DNA of 64,000 nt. It comes from Acrocarpospora catenulata. GTDB lineage: Bacteria; Actinomycetota; Actinomycetes; Streptosporangiales; Streptosporangiaceae. Below, piece after piece: positions 6,963-15,790 of the stretch. The notes below the pieces were generated by a model. It had not been told where the DNA came from. It ran no database searches and saw only the letters and a list, made by a program, of their open reading frames with translations. Numbering within the stretch: the stretch's first letter is position 1; every line of letters begins with the position of its first letter. The stretch is taken from positions 28,884-92,883 of the forward strand of contig NZ_JAHCST010000035.1 in assembly GCF_018476525.1 (NCBI RefSeq), read 5' to 3'. The position numbers and the translations under genes were made by a program.

Positions 6963-8867
6963 TTACCGCAGTGCTGAGTCCACTCCTGTAACGGGGTTTT
7001 CGACGTGCGCGGTCGTGTTCAGCACCACGCGCATCCGGGTTCCCCCGCCGGGGCGGGCCAGCGCGGTCACCTCGCCGCCTTGGGCTTTGGCCAGGCTTCG
7101 CACAATGTACAGGCCCAAACCAACCCCTCCGAACCGGCGTCGGTCGCCGCTGTCGCCCTGGACGAAACGCTCGAAGACCCGCTCCCGATCGGCGGGTGGG
7201 ATGCCGATGCCCTCGTCGTCCACGACCAGGACCACCCGATCCCCCTCGGGCCAGGCGGCGACCCGGATCAGGCCGCCGTCCGGGGAGTACTTGAAGGCGT
7301 TCTCCAGCAGCTGGCCGAGGAGGATGTCGGTGGCCAGCTCGTCGCCGTGGGCGGCGGGCAGGTCGTCGGGGATGCTCACCTCGATCCGGTGCCGGTCGGA
7401 CAGCACCGGCAGGCCGAGGGTGGCCGCGCGCACCCGCTCGGCCAGGTCGAACGGCTCGGCGCGTACGCTCGGCTCGGCCGCGCCGGCCCGGGAGCCGAGC
7501 AGCAGCTGGTCGATGAGGTGGCCGAGGGATTTGGCGCGTTCCGCAATGGTGTGTACGGCGGAGCGGCGTTCGTCGTCGGAGAGCTTGTCCCAGCGGGTGG
7601 CCAGCGTGCTGGCGAAGCCGCGCACGATGGTGATCGGGGTACGCAGCTCGTGGCTGGTGGTGGCCAGGAACAGGTCCTTGGCCTCCTCCAGTTCCTTGGC
7701 CCTGGTGACGTCCCGGAAGTCGACCACGATCTCGCCGGTCTCGTTGATCTCTGCGCAGAGCACGTCCAGCCACCGCCCCGAGGGCAGCTGGATGGTGAGC
7801 TTCTCCCCGGGCACCGGCAGCGCGAACGGCGGCGGCCCGCCGATCACCTCGTGCGCCGGGAACCCGGTGAGCTCGGCCGCCGACGGGTTCCACTGGATGA
7901 CCGCGCCCTTCCCGTCCAGTACGGCGATGCCGTCCGCGCTGGCGTCGAAGACCGCGCGCTCGTGGGCGCGCTGCCGTACCGCGTCCTGGTACGCCATGGC
8001 GTTGGCGACGGCGATGCCGGCGTGACCGGCCAGCAGTTCCAGCAGCTCCAGTTCGAGGTGGCCGGCCTTGCGCCGGGCGAACAGGGCGTAGAGCGCGCCG
8101 TACGGGCGGCCGCCGACGGCCGCGATGCCGACCGCGATGGTGTGCAGGCCGTCCAGCTGGGCCCAGATCAGGTCCTGGAGGCCGTCGTGCCCGGTCTCCA
8201 GCATGACCGGTTTACCGGTTCTGAGGAGCTTGCCGACCAGGCTGGAACCCAGGTCGGCGGTGGCGCCGCGGATCGAGGTGGGCAGCTGGTGGGAGCCGAC
8301 CAGGCGCAGCCGGTCCCCTTCGATCTGCACGAAACCCCCCGCGTCCGCGCCGGTCAGCTCGGTGAGGCTGGCCGCGATGCGGTCCAGCACGACGGGCAGG
8401 TCCAGTTCGGCATTGATGTCGCCGACCACGTCGGTGAGGCGGCGGACCAGTCTGGCCCGGCGCACCACCCGGTCCCTGGCGGCCTCGTCCTCCTTGGTCA
8501 CGTGGTAGACGTTCACGTAGCCGAGCAGCGCGCCCGCGTCGGTGCGCAGCGCGCCGGTGTCCACCTGCACGTCGATGAGCCGCCCGTCCCGGTGCAGGCG
8601 TTTGGTCCGCAGCGACACCTGGCCACCGTTGCGCACCCGTTCCAGCACCGCGTTGTGCTCGGCCATCAGCTCACCGGGCACCAGCGGGGCACGGCGGCCG
8701 AGCACCTCGGCGGCGGACCAGCCGAACAGTTGCTCGGCGGCCGGATTCCAGCTGAGCACGGAGAGGTCACGGTCCAAGGCGACGATGGCGTTGGCCGATC
8801 CGGCCAGTACGGCCCTGGCCAATCCTTCGTCCTCGGCGTCCCATTCGTCCCTGTGATCACTCTCCAT
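6963..8867 (-). CDS. Soluble PAS-GAF-PAS sensor histidine kinase
   Basis: A 634-residue kinase with no membrane helix. Order: PAS (about 15-130, with ALDRDLSVLSWNPAAEQLFGW), GAF (about 150-310), second PAS (about 315-420, with WNPSAAELTGFP), HisKA with TSHELRTPITIVRG, then an ATPase domain with N-box LLENAFKYSPDGG, G1 DDEGIGIP and G2 GVGLGLYIV. A longer reading frame extends to 8957, but ATG 8867 fits the first PAS domain and avoids overlap with ogt. GGAGGG lies directly against this ATG, so the exact start is uncertain. No response regulator is adjacent, so it is an orphan kinase, probably sensing a cytoplasmic or diffusible signal. Confidence 0.92.
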   Translation of the reverse strand: MESDHRDEWDAEDEGLARAVLAGSANAIVALDRDLSVLSWNPAAEQLFGWSAAEVLGRRAPLVPGELMAEHNAVLERVRNGGQVSLRTKRLHRDGRLIDVQVDTGALRTDAGALLGYVNVYHVTKEDEAARDRVVRRARLVRRLTDVVGDINAELDLPVVLDRIAASLTELTGADAGGFVQIEGDRLRLVGSHQLPTSIRGATADLGSSLVGKLLRTGKPVMLETGHDGLQDLIWAQLDGLHTIAVGIAAVGGRPYGALYALFARRKAGHLELELLELLAGHAGIAVANAMAYQDAVRQRAHERAVFDASADGIAVLDGKGAVIQWNPSAAELTGFPAHEVIGGPPPFALPVPGEKLTIQLPSGRWLDVLCAEINETGEIVVDFRDVTRAKELEEAKDLFLATTSHELRTPITIVRGFASTLATRWDKLSDDERRSAVHTIAERAKSLGHLIDQLLLGSRAGAAEPSVRAEPFDLAERVRAATLGLPVLSDRHRIEVSIPDDLPAAHGDELATDILLGQLLENAFKYSPDGGLIRVAAWPEGDRVVLVVDDEGIGIPPADRERVFERFVQGDSGDRRRFGGVGLGLYIVRSLAKAQGGEVTALARPGGGTRMRVVLNTTAHVENPVTGVDSALR

Positions 8868-8955
8868 CCCTCCATCGTGCCTGGTTTCCGATCGTGATCT
8901 TGGTGTTTTTCCCGGCTCCGCTACAGTGCTCCCGACAGCGAGAGGAAGTGGGGCC

Positions 8956-9531
8956 ATGTCGGAAGAGGTGTCCTCCGGGGACCTCGAAGCCCTGCTCCGG
9001 GTGACCGCACCCGGCTATGTCGGGAAAACTGCGCCCGACATCGCGTTCGGCACGACCGACACTCCGGTCGGGCGACTGGTCCTGGCGGTGACCGGGCGCG
9101 GTGTGGTGTCCGTCAGTTTCGAGCCGGAACACGCGGTCTTCGCCCGCGTCTCCCGCGACGTCGGCCGCTTCATCGGCCCCGACCCCAACCGCCTGGATCC
9201 GGTACGGCGTGAGCTGGACGCCTACTTCGCGGGCCGGCTGCGCGCCTTCACCGTGCCGTTCGACCTGCGACTGGCCACACCCTTCGCCCGGACCGTGCTG
9301 TCCATGCTGACCGGGGTCGGGTACGGCAGCGTGACGACATATCAGGAGATGGCCGAGCGCATCGGACGGCCGCAGGCGCTGCGCGCGGTGGCCAACGCGG
9401 TGACCGCCAACCCGGTCTGCCTGATCGTGCCCTGCCACCGGGCGATCGACTCGTCGGGTTCGCTCGGTTCGTACGCGGGGGGCGCGGCGGCCAAGGAGCA
9501 GCTGCTCCGGATGGAGGGCGCGTTTTCCTGA
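8956..9531 (+). CDS. ogt: Methylated-DNA--[protein]-cysteine S-methyltransferase
   Basis: A 191-residue DNA repair protein that removes O6-alkyl groups from guanine by transferring them to its own cysteine. The C-terminal DNA-binding domain contains GYGSVTTYQEMAERIG and the active-site IVPCHRAI with the acceptor Cys at about residue 160. An ATG start at 8956 follows AGAGGAAG. It is divergent from the PAS/GAF kinase with under 90 bp between the starts. The N-terminal region is longer than in minimal Ogt proteins and matches the actinobacterial form. Confidence 0.93.
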   Translation: MSEEVSSGDLEALLRVTAPGYVGKTAPDIAFGTTDTPVGRLVLAVTGRGVVSVSFEPEHAVFARVSRDVGRFIGPDPNRLDPVRRELDAYFAGRLRAFTVPFDLRLATPFARTVLSMLTGVGYGSVTTYQEMAERIGRPQALRAVANAVTANPVCLIVPCHRAIDSSGSLGSYAGGAAAKEQLLRMEGAFS

Positions 9532-9619
9532 CCTCACGGCTTTGCGCCGGTCACTTAATGTGATAGCTATGTCACGGCACGCAGTCAGCAAAGTGACCTA
9601 GCTTTCTTGGGGAGTGGCC

Positions 9620-10387
9620 ATGCTGGCCCCTGTTCTCGCGATCGCCGCTGCGATCGCCGTGGTGGCCCTGGCCGCCTTCCTGTTCCGCAAGCTCGACCGG
9701 GGCGTCGACGACCGCGACCCCGGCGGCCCCTCGGTGGGCCACGCGGGAGCCATGTTGTCCGCGCTGTTCCTGCTGGTCTTCGCCATCGCGATCATCGTCC
9801 CGTGGACCACGGCGGACGCGGCCAGGGAGAACACCTACACCGAGAGCCAGGCCGCCGTCGAGGCGTACTGGGCGGCCGGCCAGCTGCCGTACCCGGCGGC
9901 CGGGATGGTGCAGACCGAGCTGCGGGACTACGTCGGCTTCGTCATCGAGCAGGAGTGGCGGCTGATGGCCTCGGGCAATCTGAGCCCCGAGGGCGCGGCC
10001 CGGCTGAGCACGATCCGGGAGCAGATCGCCGGGCTGCAGGTGAAGGGGGCCGATGCCGAGGAGGCGAAGGCGGCGGTGCTGGAGCAGGTGCAGAACCTCT
10101 CCTCGTCCCGCCGCCAGCGCGCCGCCGACGCCCAGGCCACCCCGCCCACCGGGATCCTGGTGCTGACCGTGGTGACCGGCCTGGTGGTGCTGCTGTTCCC
10201 GTTCATGGCGGGAGCCCGGCCGCGCGGCGCCTCCCTGGTGCCGATGCTGGCCATGGCCGCACTGCTGGGGATCGGGATCTTCCTCACCTTCGACATCGTC
10301 CGCGTCTTCGACGGCGGCCTGGCCGTGCGGCCGGACGCGTTCACCGCCGCGTTGCAGGAGTTCCAGCGGATCTCCGGGACGAGCTGA
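9620..10387 (+). CDS. DUF4239-like membrane protein
   Basis: A 255-residue membrane protein with two N-terminal helices (about 3-20 and 42-62), a long charged extracytoplasmic or cytoplasmic helix-rich middle (about 70-175) and two C-terminal helices (about 178-197 and 205-225). This layout and the DYVGFVIEQEWRLMASG region match bestrophin-like DUF4239 proteins. GGGGAG at 9609-9614 precedes ATG 9620; a GTG at 9614 is the alternative. The next gene starts 1 bp after the stop, so they are co-transcribed. Function is unknown. Confidence 0.72.
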   Translation: MLAPVLAIAAAIAVVALAAFLFRKLDRGVDDRDPGGPSVGHAGAMLSALFLLVFAIAIIVPWTTADAARENTYTESQAAVEAYWAAGQLPYPAAGMVQTELRDYVGFVIEQEWRLMASGNLSPEGAARLSTIREQIAGLQVKGADAEEAKAAVLEQVQNLSSSRRQRAADAQATPPTGILVLTVVTGLVVLLFPFMAGARPRGASLVPMLAMAALLGIGIFLTFDIVRVFDGGLAVRPDAFTAALQEFQRISGTS

Positions 10388-10388
10388 G

Positions 10389-10937
10389 ATGCGCCTTCCC
10401 GTAGTGGTGCTGACGGGCATGCTGGTCGGGCTCACCGTCATGGCGGGGCCCGCGGAGGCCGAGGGGGACCACGACGATCACGGGCTGGTTCAGGTCGGGG
10501 TCTGCCTGGATGTGAACGTCGTGGTGAGCGTGCAGGTCGGGGTGGGGCTGGGGACCTACCCCTGCCCGCCGGTGCACCAGGATCCGCCGCCGCCTCCCCC
10601 GGAGCCCTCTCCGACGCCGGAGCCGCCGGAGCCCTCGGTGGTGCCGGAGCCACCCGAGCCGTCGCCCGAGCCGCCGGAGCCCTCCCCGGAGCCGCCGCCC
10701 GCGCCGAAGCCGTCCCCGAGGGTGGTGCCGCGCCGGGTGGTCCCGGTGATCCAGCCCGTGATCCGGCCCAGCCCCTCGCCTTCACCGTCCCCCAGCGCGT
10801 CCCCTGTGGTGATCCGGCACCGGCAGGCGGCGCCGCCGCTGAAGCGGCCCAACCCGCTACGCTCGCCGCTCGTCCTGGTGGTGCTCACCACGGTGATCGC
10901 CGCCGCGGCCGGGATCGCATTCGCGGGCGCGCGCTGA
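10389..10937 (+). CDS. Exported proline-rich protein with C-terminal membrane anchor
   Basis: A 182-residue protein. A Sec-type signal peptide ends near AEAEG (residue ~25). A short domain with two Cys residues (VGVCLDVNV and GTYPCPP) follows, then a long Pro/Glu/Ser region (about 62-150) built of PEPPEPSPEPP units. A final hydrophobic helix (about 160-178) with an Arg end has no LPxTG before it, so anchoring is by the helix rather than sortase. The Pro-rich part probably spans the wall. It is adjacent to the DUF4239-like gene and probably in one operon. Confidence 0.72.
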   Translation: MRLPVVVLTGMLVGLTVMAGPAEAEGDHDDHGLVQVGVCLDVNVVVSVQVGVGLGTYPCPPVHQDPPPPPPEPSPTPEPPEPSVVPEPPEPSPEPPEPSPEPPPAPKPSPRVVPRRVVPVIQPVIRPSPSPSPSPSASPVVIRHRQAAPPLKRPNPLRSPLVLVVLTTVIAAAAGIAFAGAR

Positions 10938-10958
10938 CGGGGAGGCCCAGCCGCCGGG

Positions 10959-12290
10959 TTAGCGCCTCCGGCGCGGTAGTGCCAGCGTGATGAGCGCCGC
11001 GACCAGGAACGATCCGAGCGCGGCGCTCATCCACGGCGCCGGGGTGAAGCCCAGCCAGTCCCGGACCGACAGCCACCACGACTCCCACCAGGCCACCGGG
11101 GGCAGGGCGCCGAGCAGCCACCAGGTGACGAAGCCCAGCGCCCACGGCACCACCATCGGCCACCGGGACGGCGCCGTCGCCGAGACGTCCCAGCGGGCGG
11201 CCCCGCCGAGCACGAAGTAGTCCACCACCAGCACCGCGAACATCGGCACGAACACCGCCCCGATGATCCCCAGGAACGCCGCGTAGGTGTCGGCGCTCAC
11301 GAAGATCGCCAGCAGCGTGACGAAGACGCCGGTCGCCACCGAGATGATCCGCCGGTCCACCCGGGGCAGCAGGTTCTGGATCGACATCGTGGTCGAGTAC
11401 ACGTTGACGAACGACTGGTCGCTCTCCCGCAGCACCAGGATCCCGAAGAAGACCGCCCCCAGCGAGGCGCTCACGAACGGGTCCCAGACCTTGGCGGTGT
11501 CGTTGCCGACCAGCGCCATCGCCCCGATGCCCAGCGCCAGGCAGGCCACCTGGGCGACCGTGTACCCGCCGACCACGCCGCCGAAGGCCGCCCGGCTGGA
11601 CCGCGAGAACCGCGAGAAGTCGGCGGCCAGCGGCACCCAGGAGACCGATAACGCGATCACATAGTCGACGGCCGGCGCGAACGCCTCCCAGGACCCGCCG
11701 CCGAGTTCCGGCGCCCGGCCGACGAACTCGTACGTGAAGTACCCCATGGCCACGATCACTCCGACGGTGACGTACCGCCGCAGCAGCCGCACCGCCCCCA
11801 GCGGCTTGATCGTCAACGCCGTGGTGACCACCCCGGCCAGCACCACCCAGACCTCGTACGGCACCCGCGCGCCCATGCTCCCCGCGATGGCCTGAGCCCC
11901 CTGCGCGATCACCCAGAGCTCGAAGGCCCCCCACCCCAGCATCTGGATGACGTTGAGCACGGTGGGCAGATACGACAGCCTGGCCCCGAACAACCCCCGG
12001 AGCAGCACCATCGCCGGCGCCCCCGTCTGCGTCCCCGGCACCGCCGCCAGCCCCACCATGGCCGTCCCGACCAGGCTCCCGACCACCGCCGCGACCATCG
12101 CCGCCGCGAAACTCAACGGCCGATCCCCCAACGGATCAACCAACGCGACGGCCCCGGAGAACCCCAGCAGACTAACCCCGAGGTTCCCCCACAGCGCCCC
12201 CTGATCGAGCAGCCCCAACGCCCTCGGCGGCGCCTCATCAAGCGTCAGCGGTGCCTCAACCTGCGACTTCACGACGCCATGCGCCATCAC
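10959..12290 (-). CDS. cytX: NCS1-family permease, probable hydroxymethylpyrimidine/thiamine-precursor transporter
   Basis: A 443-residue polytopic protein with about 12 helices. NCS1 features include LWGNLGVSLLGF at the first helix, GARLSYLPTVLN, and WVPLAADFSRFSRS in the middle. NCS1 carriers import purines, pyrimidines, allantoin or HMP. A TPP riboswitch lies immediately upstream, which argues for the CytX role, import of the thiamine pyrimidine precursor HMP. The start is GTG 12290 or ATG 12287; GGGAG at the 3' end of the riboswitch is the ribosome binding site. The gene name rests on the riboswitch and family, not on substrate residues. Confidence 0.85.
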   Translation of the reverse strand: MMAHGVVKSQVEAPLTLDEAPPRALGLLDQGALWGNLGVSLLGFSGAVALVDPLGDRPLSFAAAMVAAVVGSLVGTAMVGLAAVPGTQTGAPAMVLLRGLFGARLSYLPTVLNVIQMLGWGAFELWVIAQGAQAIAGSMGARVPYEVWVVLAGVVTTALTIKPLGAVRLLRRYVTVGVIVAMGYFTYEFVGRAPELGGGSWEAFAPAVDYVIALSVSWVPLAADFSRFSRSSRAAFGGVVGGYTVAQVACLALGIGAMALVGNDTAKVWDPFVSASLGAVFFGILVLRESDQSFVNVYSTTMSIQNLLPRVDRRIISVATGVFVTLLAIFVSADTYAAFLGIIGAVFVPMFAVLVVDYFVLGGAARWDVSATAPSRWPMVVPWALGFVTWWLLGALPPVAWWESWWLSVRDWLGFTPAPWMSAALGSFLVAALITLALPRRRR

Positions 12291-12294
12291 ACGC

Positions 12295-12380
12295 TCCCTA
12301 CGCCGGCATTACCCGGACAGGTTCATGCGGTCGGCAACGCTGGTTGCCCTCTCAGCCTGGTTACGCCCAAGCTCCCGCGG
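12295..12380 (-). promoter_or_regulatory. TPP riboswitch (THI element)
   Basis: Read on the minus strand, the leader shows the signature parts in order: GGCTGAGAGGGC (CTGAGA at 12350-12355), a variable stem, GAACCTG (12318-12324), then GGGTAATGCCGGCGTAGGGA closing the P1 side. The terminal GTAGGGAG doubles as the Shine-Dalgarno of the permease 5-9 nt downstream. Ligand binding would therefore hide the ribosome site and repress translation, the usual actinobacterial arrangement. No separate terminator hairpin is visible. Confidence 0.93.
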
Positions 12381-12625
12381 TCTTAAGTTGAATACACGCC
12401 CGGCATCAACCCAGCGTGCGATCCCCATAATGCCCCACAAGCGGACAAAGATCCACCCCGGGTTCAGGGTTCGAGGATTTCGAACAATCGTCCGCAGACG
12501 TCCACGACCGTACAGCTGCGTGCGCTGCGGTAGCTGTACTTTTCGGCCCATCACACCTGATCAGAGCTCAGATCGATCAGCTCGGAACCATACAGCCGCA
12601 AGGGGTCCCCGTAGGCCAGCCCATG

Positions 12626-13792
12626 TCAGAGCCTCTCGATGATCGTGGCGTTCGCCTGTCCGCCCGCTTCGCACATGACCTGCAGCCCGTACCGGCCGCC
12701 CGTCTGTTCCAGGACGCCGAGCAGGGTCGTCATGAGGCGCACGCCGGACGCTCCGAGCGGGTGACCGATGGCGGTCGCGCCACCGTTGACGTTGACCTTC
12801 TCCAGCGGCGCGCCGGTCTCCTTCTGCCAGGCGAGGACCACCGACGCGAACGCCTCGTTGACCTCGAAGGCGTCGATGTCGTCAACCGAGAGGCCCGCGC
12901 GGGCAAGCACCTTCTGCGTGGCGGGAATGATGCCCGTGAGCATGAAGATCGGATCGTCACCGGCGACCGCGAAGGAATGGATCCGCGCGCGCGGCTTCAG
13001 GCCGTGACGCGCTGCGGCCTCTTCGCTGGTGATCAGAACGGCGGCCGCTCCGTCGTTGACCGGGGAACTGTTCCCGGCCGTGATCTTCCAATCCAGCTGC
13101 GGATACCGCTGCTCCCAGTGGTCGTTCTTGAAAGCCGGCCGCAGTCCGGCCAGCACAGCGGCGTCGGTGTCCGGGCGAATGGTCTCATCGACGCGAAGGT
13201 GGTTCACGAGCGCGACCTGGGAGTCGAACCGTCCGTCCTTCCACGCGGCAGCCGCGCGTCGATGCGACTCCGCGGCGAACTCGTCGAGTTCGCTCCGCGA
13301 CAGTGCCCAGCGGTCCGCGATCAGCTCGGCGCTGATCCCCTGCGGCACGAGTCCGCCGTCGTATCGAGCCTGGACCGCGGGCCCGGCGAAATCCTTGCCC
13401 ATGGTCTGCGAACCGATCGGAATCCGGCTCATCGACTCGACGCCCGAGGCGATGACGATGTCATAGGCGCCGGCGATGACGCCCTGCGCGGCGAAGTGGA
13501 TGGCCTGCTGGCTCGACCCGCACTGACGATCCACCGTGACGCCGGGGACAGACTCCGGGAAACCGGCCGCAAGCAGAGCCCAGCGCGCGGTGTTCGCAGA
13601 CTGCTCGCCGATCTGGCCGACGGCTCCGCTGATGACGTCATCGACAACGGCGGGGTCGAGCGCGCTGCGTTCTGTCGCGGCGCGGAGCGCCACGGCGTGG
13701 AGATCGACGGGGTGGATGTCAGAGTAGGCTCCGCCGGGCTTGCCCTTCGCGATCGGGGTACGGACTGCGTCGACGATGACTGCAGAGGTCAT
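12626..13792 (-). CDS. Acetyl-CoA acetyltransferase / thiolase
   Basis: A 388-residue thiolase of full family length. The nucleophile lies in VDRQCGSSQQA (Cys91); NEAFAS, GGATAIGHPLGASG (His) and the C-terminal CEAGGQANA (second catalytic Cys) are all intact. It either condenses two acyl-CoA units or cleaves 3-ketoacyl-CoA. It lies 41 bp downstream of an HxlR regulator on the same strand, so both are probably co-transcribed. The dyad at 14341-14366 may control them together with the divergent hydrolase. Confidence 0.93.
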   Translation of the reverse strand: MTSAVIVDAVRTPIAKGKPGGAYSDIHPVDLHAVALRAATERSALDPAVVDDVISGAVGQIGEQSANTARWALLAAGFPESVPGVTVDRQCGSSQQAIHFAAQGVIAGAYDIVIASGVESMSRIPIGSQTMGKDFAGPAVQARYDGGLVPQGISAELIADRWALSRSELDEFAAESHRRAAAAWKDGRFDSQVALVNHLRVDETIRPDTDAAVLAGLRPAFKNDHWEQRYPQLDWKITAGNSSPVNDGAAAVLITSEEAAARHGLKPRARIHSFAVAGDDPIFMLTGIIPATQKVLARAGLSVDDIDAFEVNEAFASVVLAWQKETGAPLEKVNVNGGATAIGHPLGASGVRLMTTLLGVLEQTGGRYGLQVMCEAGGQANATIIERL

Positions 13793-13833
13793 GGCGTTGC
13801 CTTTCTTGGTGAGCCGGCCCGCGGCCCGTACGG

Positions 13834-14325
13834 CTAGTCGGTGGCAGCCCGCTGGCGCGACCGCAACGCCACGGTCACATCGTCATCGCCGACGACATGA
13901 CCGTTCGCGCACCGCACCTCGACTTCGACTGCCGCTCCACATCCGGCGTGCACCATGCGAAGCCGGTGCGGGCGAGGCCGATGGCGGTCGCCCCACGACG
14001 CCAGCGCGAGCAAGATCGGAACGAAGTCGTGGCCGGCCTCAGTGAGGACGTACTCGAACCGCTGCCGCTGCGCCGGCTCCCGGTACGGCTGCTTGACCAT
14101 CAGCCCCTCGGTCACAAGCGTGCGCAGCTGCGCCGCCGTGACGCTCTCGGTCAGACCTGTACGCCGCACGAAATCATCGAACCTCGCCGTGCCGTAGGAC
14201 GCCTCACGCAGAAGCAGCACCGTGGAGCGTCGCGCGACAAGTTCGCTCGCCCGTTCGATCGGGCACAGATCCCCGAGCTCCGTTCGATCCTCCGCGGCCA
14301 GCCGGCCCGTCATCTGCAGCGTCAT
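13834..14325 (-). CDS. HxlR-family winged-helix regulator with C-terminal extension
   Basis: A 163-residue protein. The HxlR core (about 18-110) shows CPIERASELVARRSTVLLLREA, FDDFVRRTGLTESVTAAQLRTLVTEGL and a wing. After it, HAGCGAAVEVEVRCANGH adds a Cys pair and His that could hold zinc; the extension makes the protein longer than the ~110-residue HxlR type but occurs in related regulators. It is divergent from the alpha/beta hydrolase, with a perfect 7-bp inverted repeat between them, and upstream of the thiolase. Local control of both is inferred. Confidence 0.88.
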   Translation of the reverse strand: MTLQMTGRLAAEDRTELGDLCPIERASELVARRSTVLLLREASYGTARFDDFVRRTGLTESVTAAQLRTLVTEGLMVKQPYREPAQRQRFEYVLTEAGHDFVPILLALASWGDRHRPRPHRLRMVHAGCGAAVEVEVRCANGHVVGDDDVTVALRSRQRAATD

Positions 14326-14340
14326 GGCAACACTCTACCG

Positions 14341-14366
14341 CCTGACTTGCGTTTTGCGTAGTCAGG
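14341..14366. promoter_or_regulatory. Inverted repeat, candidate HxlR operator
   Basis: CCTGACT (14341-14347) and AGTCAGG (14360-14366) form a perfect 7-bp dyad with a 12-nt spacer that itself contains the direct repeat TTGCGT/TTGCGT. It lies 15 bp upstream of the HxlR start and about 100 bp upstream of the divergent hydrolase, the expected place for an autoregulatory operator. A half site AGTCAG recurs at about 14395. Confidence 0.5.
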
Positions 14367-14468
14367 GTGCAGGCTCTAACTGCACTATTCCGAAGTCAGC
14401 ATGCGGCCATCCGTCGGGAGTCCCGGCAGGTTCCGGTCGCGCGCCCGTCGCGTCAGGAGCGCACAGAC

Positions 14469-15314
14469 ATGACCTCGCAGTATCAGGCGGATCTCGCCCC
14501 CACCCAGTACGTTGACGGACCGCTGGGTGAGCGGTTCGCTTACCGGCGCCTCGGCCGCCCCAGCTCCACGCCGCTGGTGCTGACGCTGCGCCTGCGCGGC
14601 ACCATCGACCACTGGGATCCCGCCTTCCTCGACGCCGTCTCCCGCGACCGCGAGGTGATCGTGTTCGACAACCGCGGCCTGAACGCCTCCACCGGCACGC
14701 CCGCATCCTCCGTGCCCGAGCTTGTCGACGGCGCCATCGCGTTCATCCACGCCCTGGGCCTGGAGAAGGTGGACCTGCTCGGCTGGTCGCTCGGCGGAAC
14801 CGTGGCCCAGGGCATCGCCCTCACCGAGCCGGGACTGGTCCGTCGGCTCATCGTCGCCGGCAGCACCCCGGGCGGCATCCCGGAAATGCCGCGCATGAGC
14901 GAGCGCGTGCTGAGCATCGTGACCAAACCGGTCGCCGACGACGAGGACTTCCTCTACTTGTTCTTCCCCGAGACCCCTGAGGGCCGCAAGTCCGGCCAGC
15001 AGTCTCTGGAGCGCCTGCGCTACCGCCTCGAAACCTCGAACGCGGCAATCAGCCCCGAGGCCGCGCGCGGTCAGCTGACGGCCCTGGGCTCCTTCGAGGG
15101 CTACTGGAAGCGCCTGAATGAGCTGACCATTCCCGTCCTGCTCGCCAACGGCACGAACGACGTGATGATCGACGCTGACCACACCTACGCGGCAGCCCGC
15201 AAGCTGACCAACGCACGCACGGTCTTCTGGAGCGACGCCGGCCACGCCTTCCTGTTCCAGCACATCGAGGACTTCGCCCGACAGATCGACTGGTTCCTCG
15301 CAGACGCCGGCTGA
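14469..15314 (+). CDS. Alpha/beta-fold hydrolase
   Basis: A 281-residue soluble hydrolase. The nucleophile elbow is GWSLGG (Ser107), the acid is probably the Asp in NGTNDVMID, and the base is His259 in DAGHAFLF. The oxyanion-hole region reads LRLRGTIDHWD, and FDNRGLNASTG precedes the elbow. AGGAG at 14455-14459 gives a well-spaced ribosome site for ATG 14469. The substrate is unknown; ester, lactone and C-C hydrolases share this pattern. It is divergent from the HxlR regulator. Confidence 0.9.
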   Translation: MTSQYQADLAPTQYVDGPLGERFAYRRLGRPSSTPLVLTLRLRGTIDHWDPAFLDAVSRDREVIVFDNRGLNASTGTPASSVPELVDGAIAFIHALGLEKVDLLGWSLGGTVAQGIALTEPGLVRRLIVAGSTPGGIPEMPRMSERVLSIVTKPVADDEDFLYLFFPETPEGRKSGQQSLERLRYRLETSNAAISPEAARGQLTALGSFEGYWKRLNELTIPVLLANGTNDVMIDADHTYAAARKLTNARTVFWSDAGHAFLFQHIEDFARQIDWFLADAG

Positions 15315-15439
15315 AACGGCCGTGATGTCGAGCGGGCATGAGACTCACTTCAACCTGCTGGTGCCCGGCGCCGGATCCGCGCCGCCCCGCGGGCGACGCG
15401 TCGTCTGCTCCCGCGAGCCGACCGCTCCGTTGATCAGGG

Positions 15440-15772
15440 TTATGCCACGTAGGGCGGGTGGCCGCTTTCGCTGGTCATGGGTTTGCCGGCGGCGGCCCAG
15501 GATTGCATGCCGCCGCCTACGTTGACGGCGTCCCAGCCGACGTGGTTGAGCCAGGCGGTGGCCTGGGCGGAGCGGCCGCCGACGCGGCAGATGACGTAGA
15601 CGGGCTGGCCCTGCGGGACCTCGCCCACCCGGGCCTGGAGCTCCATCAGCGGGATGTGCTGGGCTTCGGGGGCGTGACCGGCCCGCCATTCGTCGAGTTC
15701 GCGCACGTCGAGCAGGTGCGCGTGCTCGGGGATGGAGTGCACGTCGATCTCGCGAAGGGTCATGGCGCCCAT
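15440..15772 (-). CDS. Single-domain rhodanese (sulfurtransferase)
   Basis: A 110-residue protein with one rhodanese domain. HLLDVRELDEWRAGHAPEAQHIP forms the start of the fold and CRVGGRS is the active loop with the persulfide-bearing Cys. The domain is complete and resembles GlpE/PspE-type proteins that carry sulfane sulfur to acceptors such as cyanide, thioredoxin or biosynthetic enzymes. The next ATG at about 15763 could also start it. It sits 18 bp downstream of the MarR gene and may share its transcript. Confidence 0.9.
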   Translation of the reverse strand: MGAMTLREIDVHSIPEHAHLLDVRELDEWRAGHAPEAQHIPLMELQARVGEVPQGQPVYVICRVGGRSAQATAWLNHVGWDAVNVGGGMQSWAAAGKPMTSESGHPPYVA

Positions 15773-15790
15773 CCTATGGACCTCGGGGGG

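Noticed and set aside
9555..9585. Crp-type operator (TGTGATAGCTATGTCAC)
   Set aside because: The spacing between the TGTGA and TCAC halves is 8 rather than 6 bp and only one half is close to consensus.
12309..12554. 81-codon minus-strand open frame upstream of the NCS1 permease
   Set aside because: It runs through the TPP riboswitch, whose conserved blocks explain the sequence; the translation has no family features or start signal.
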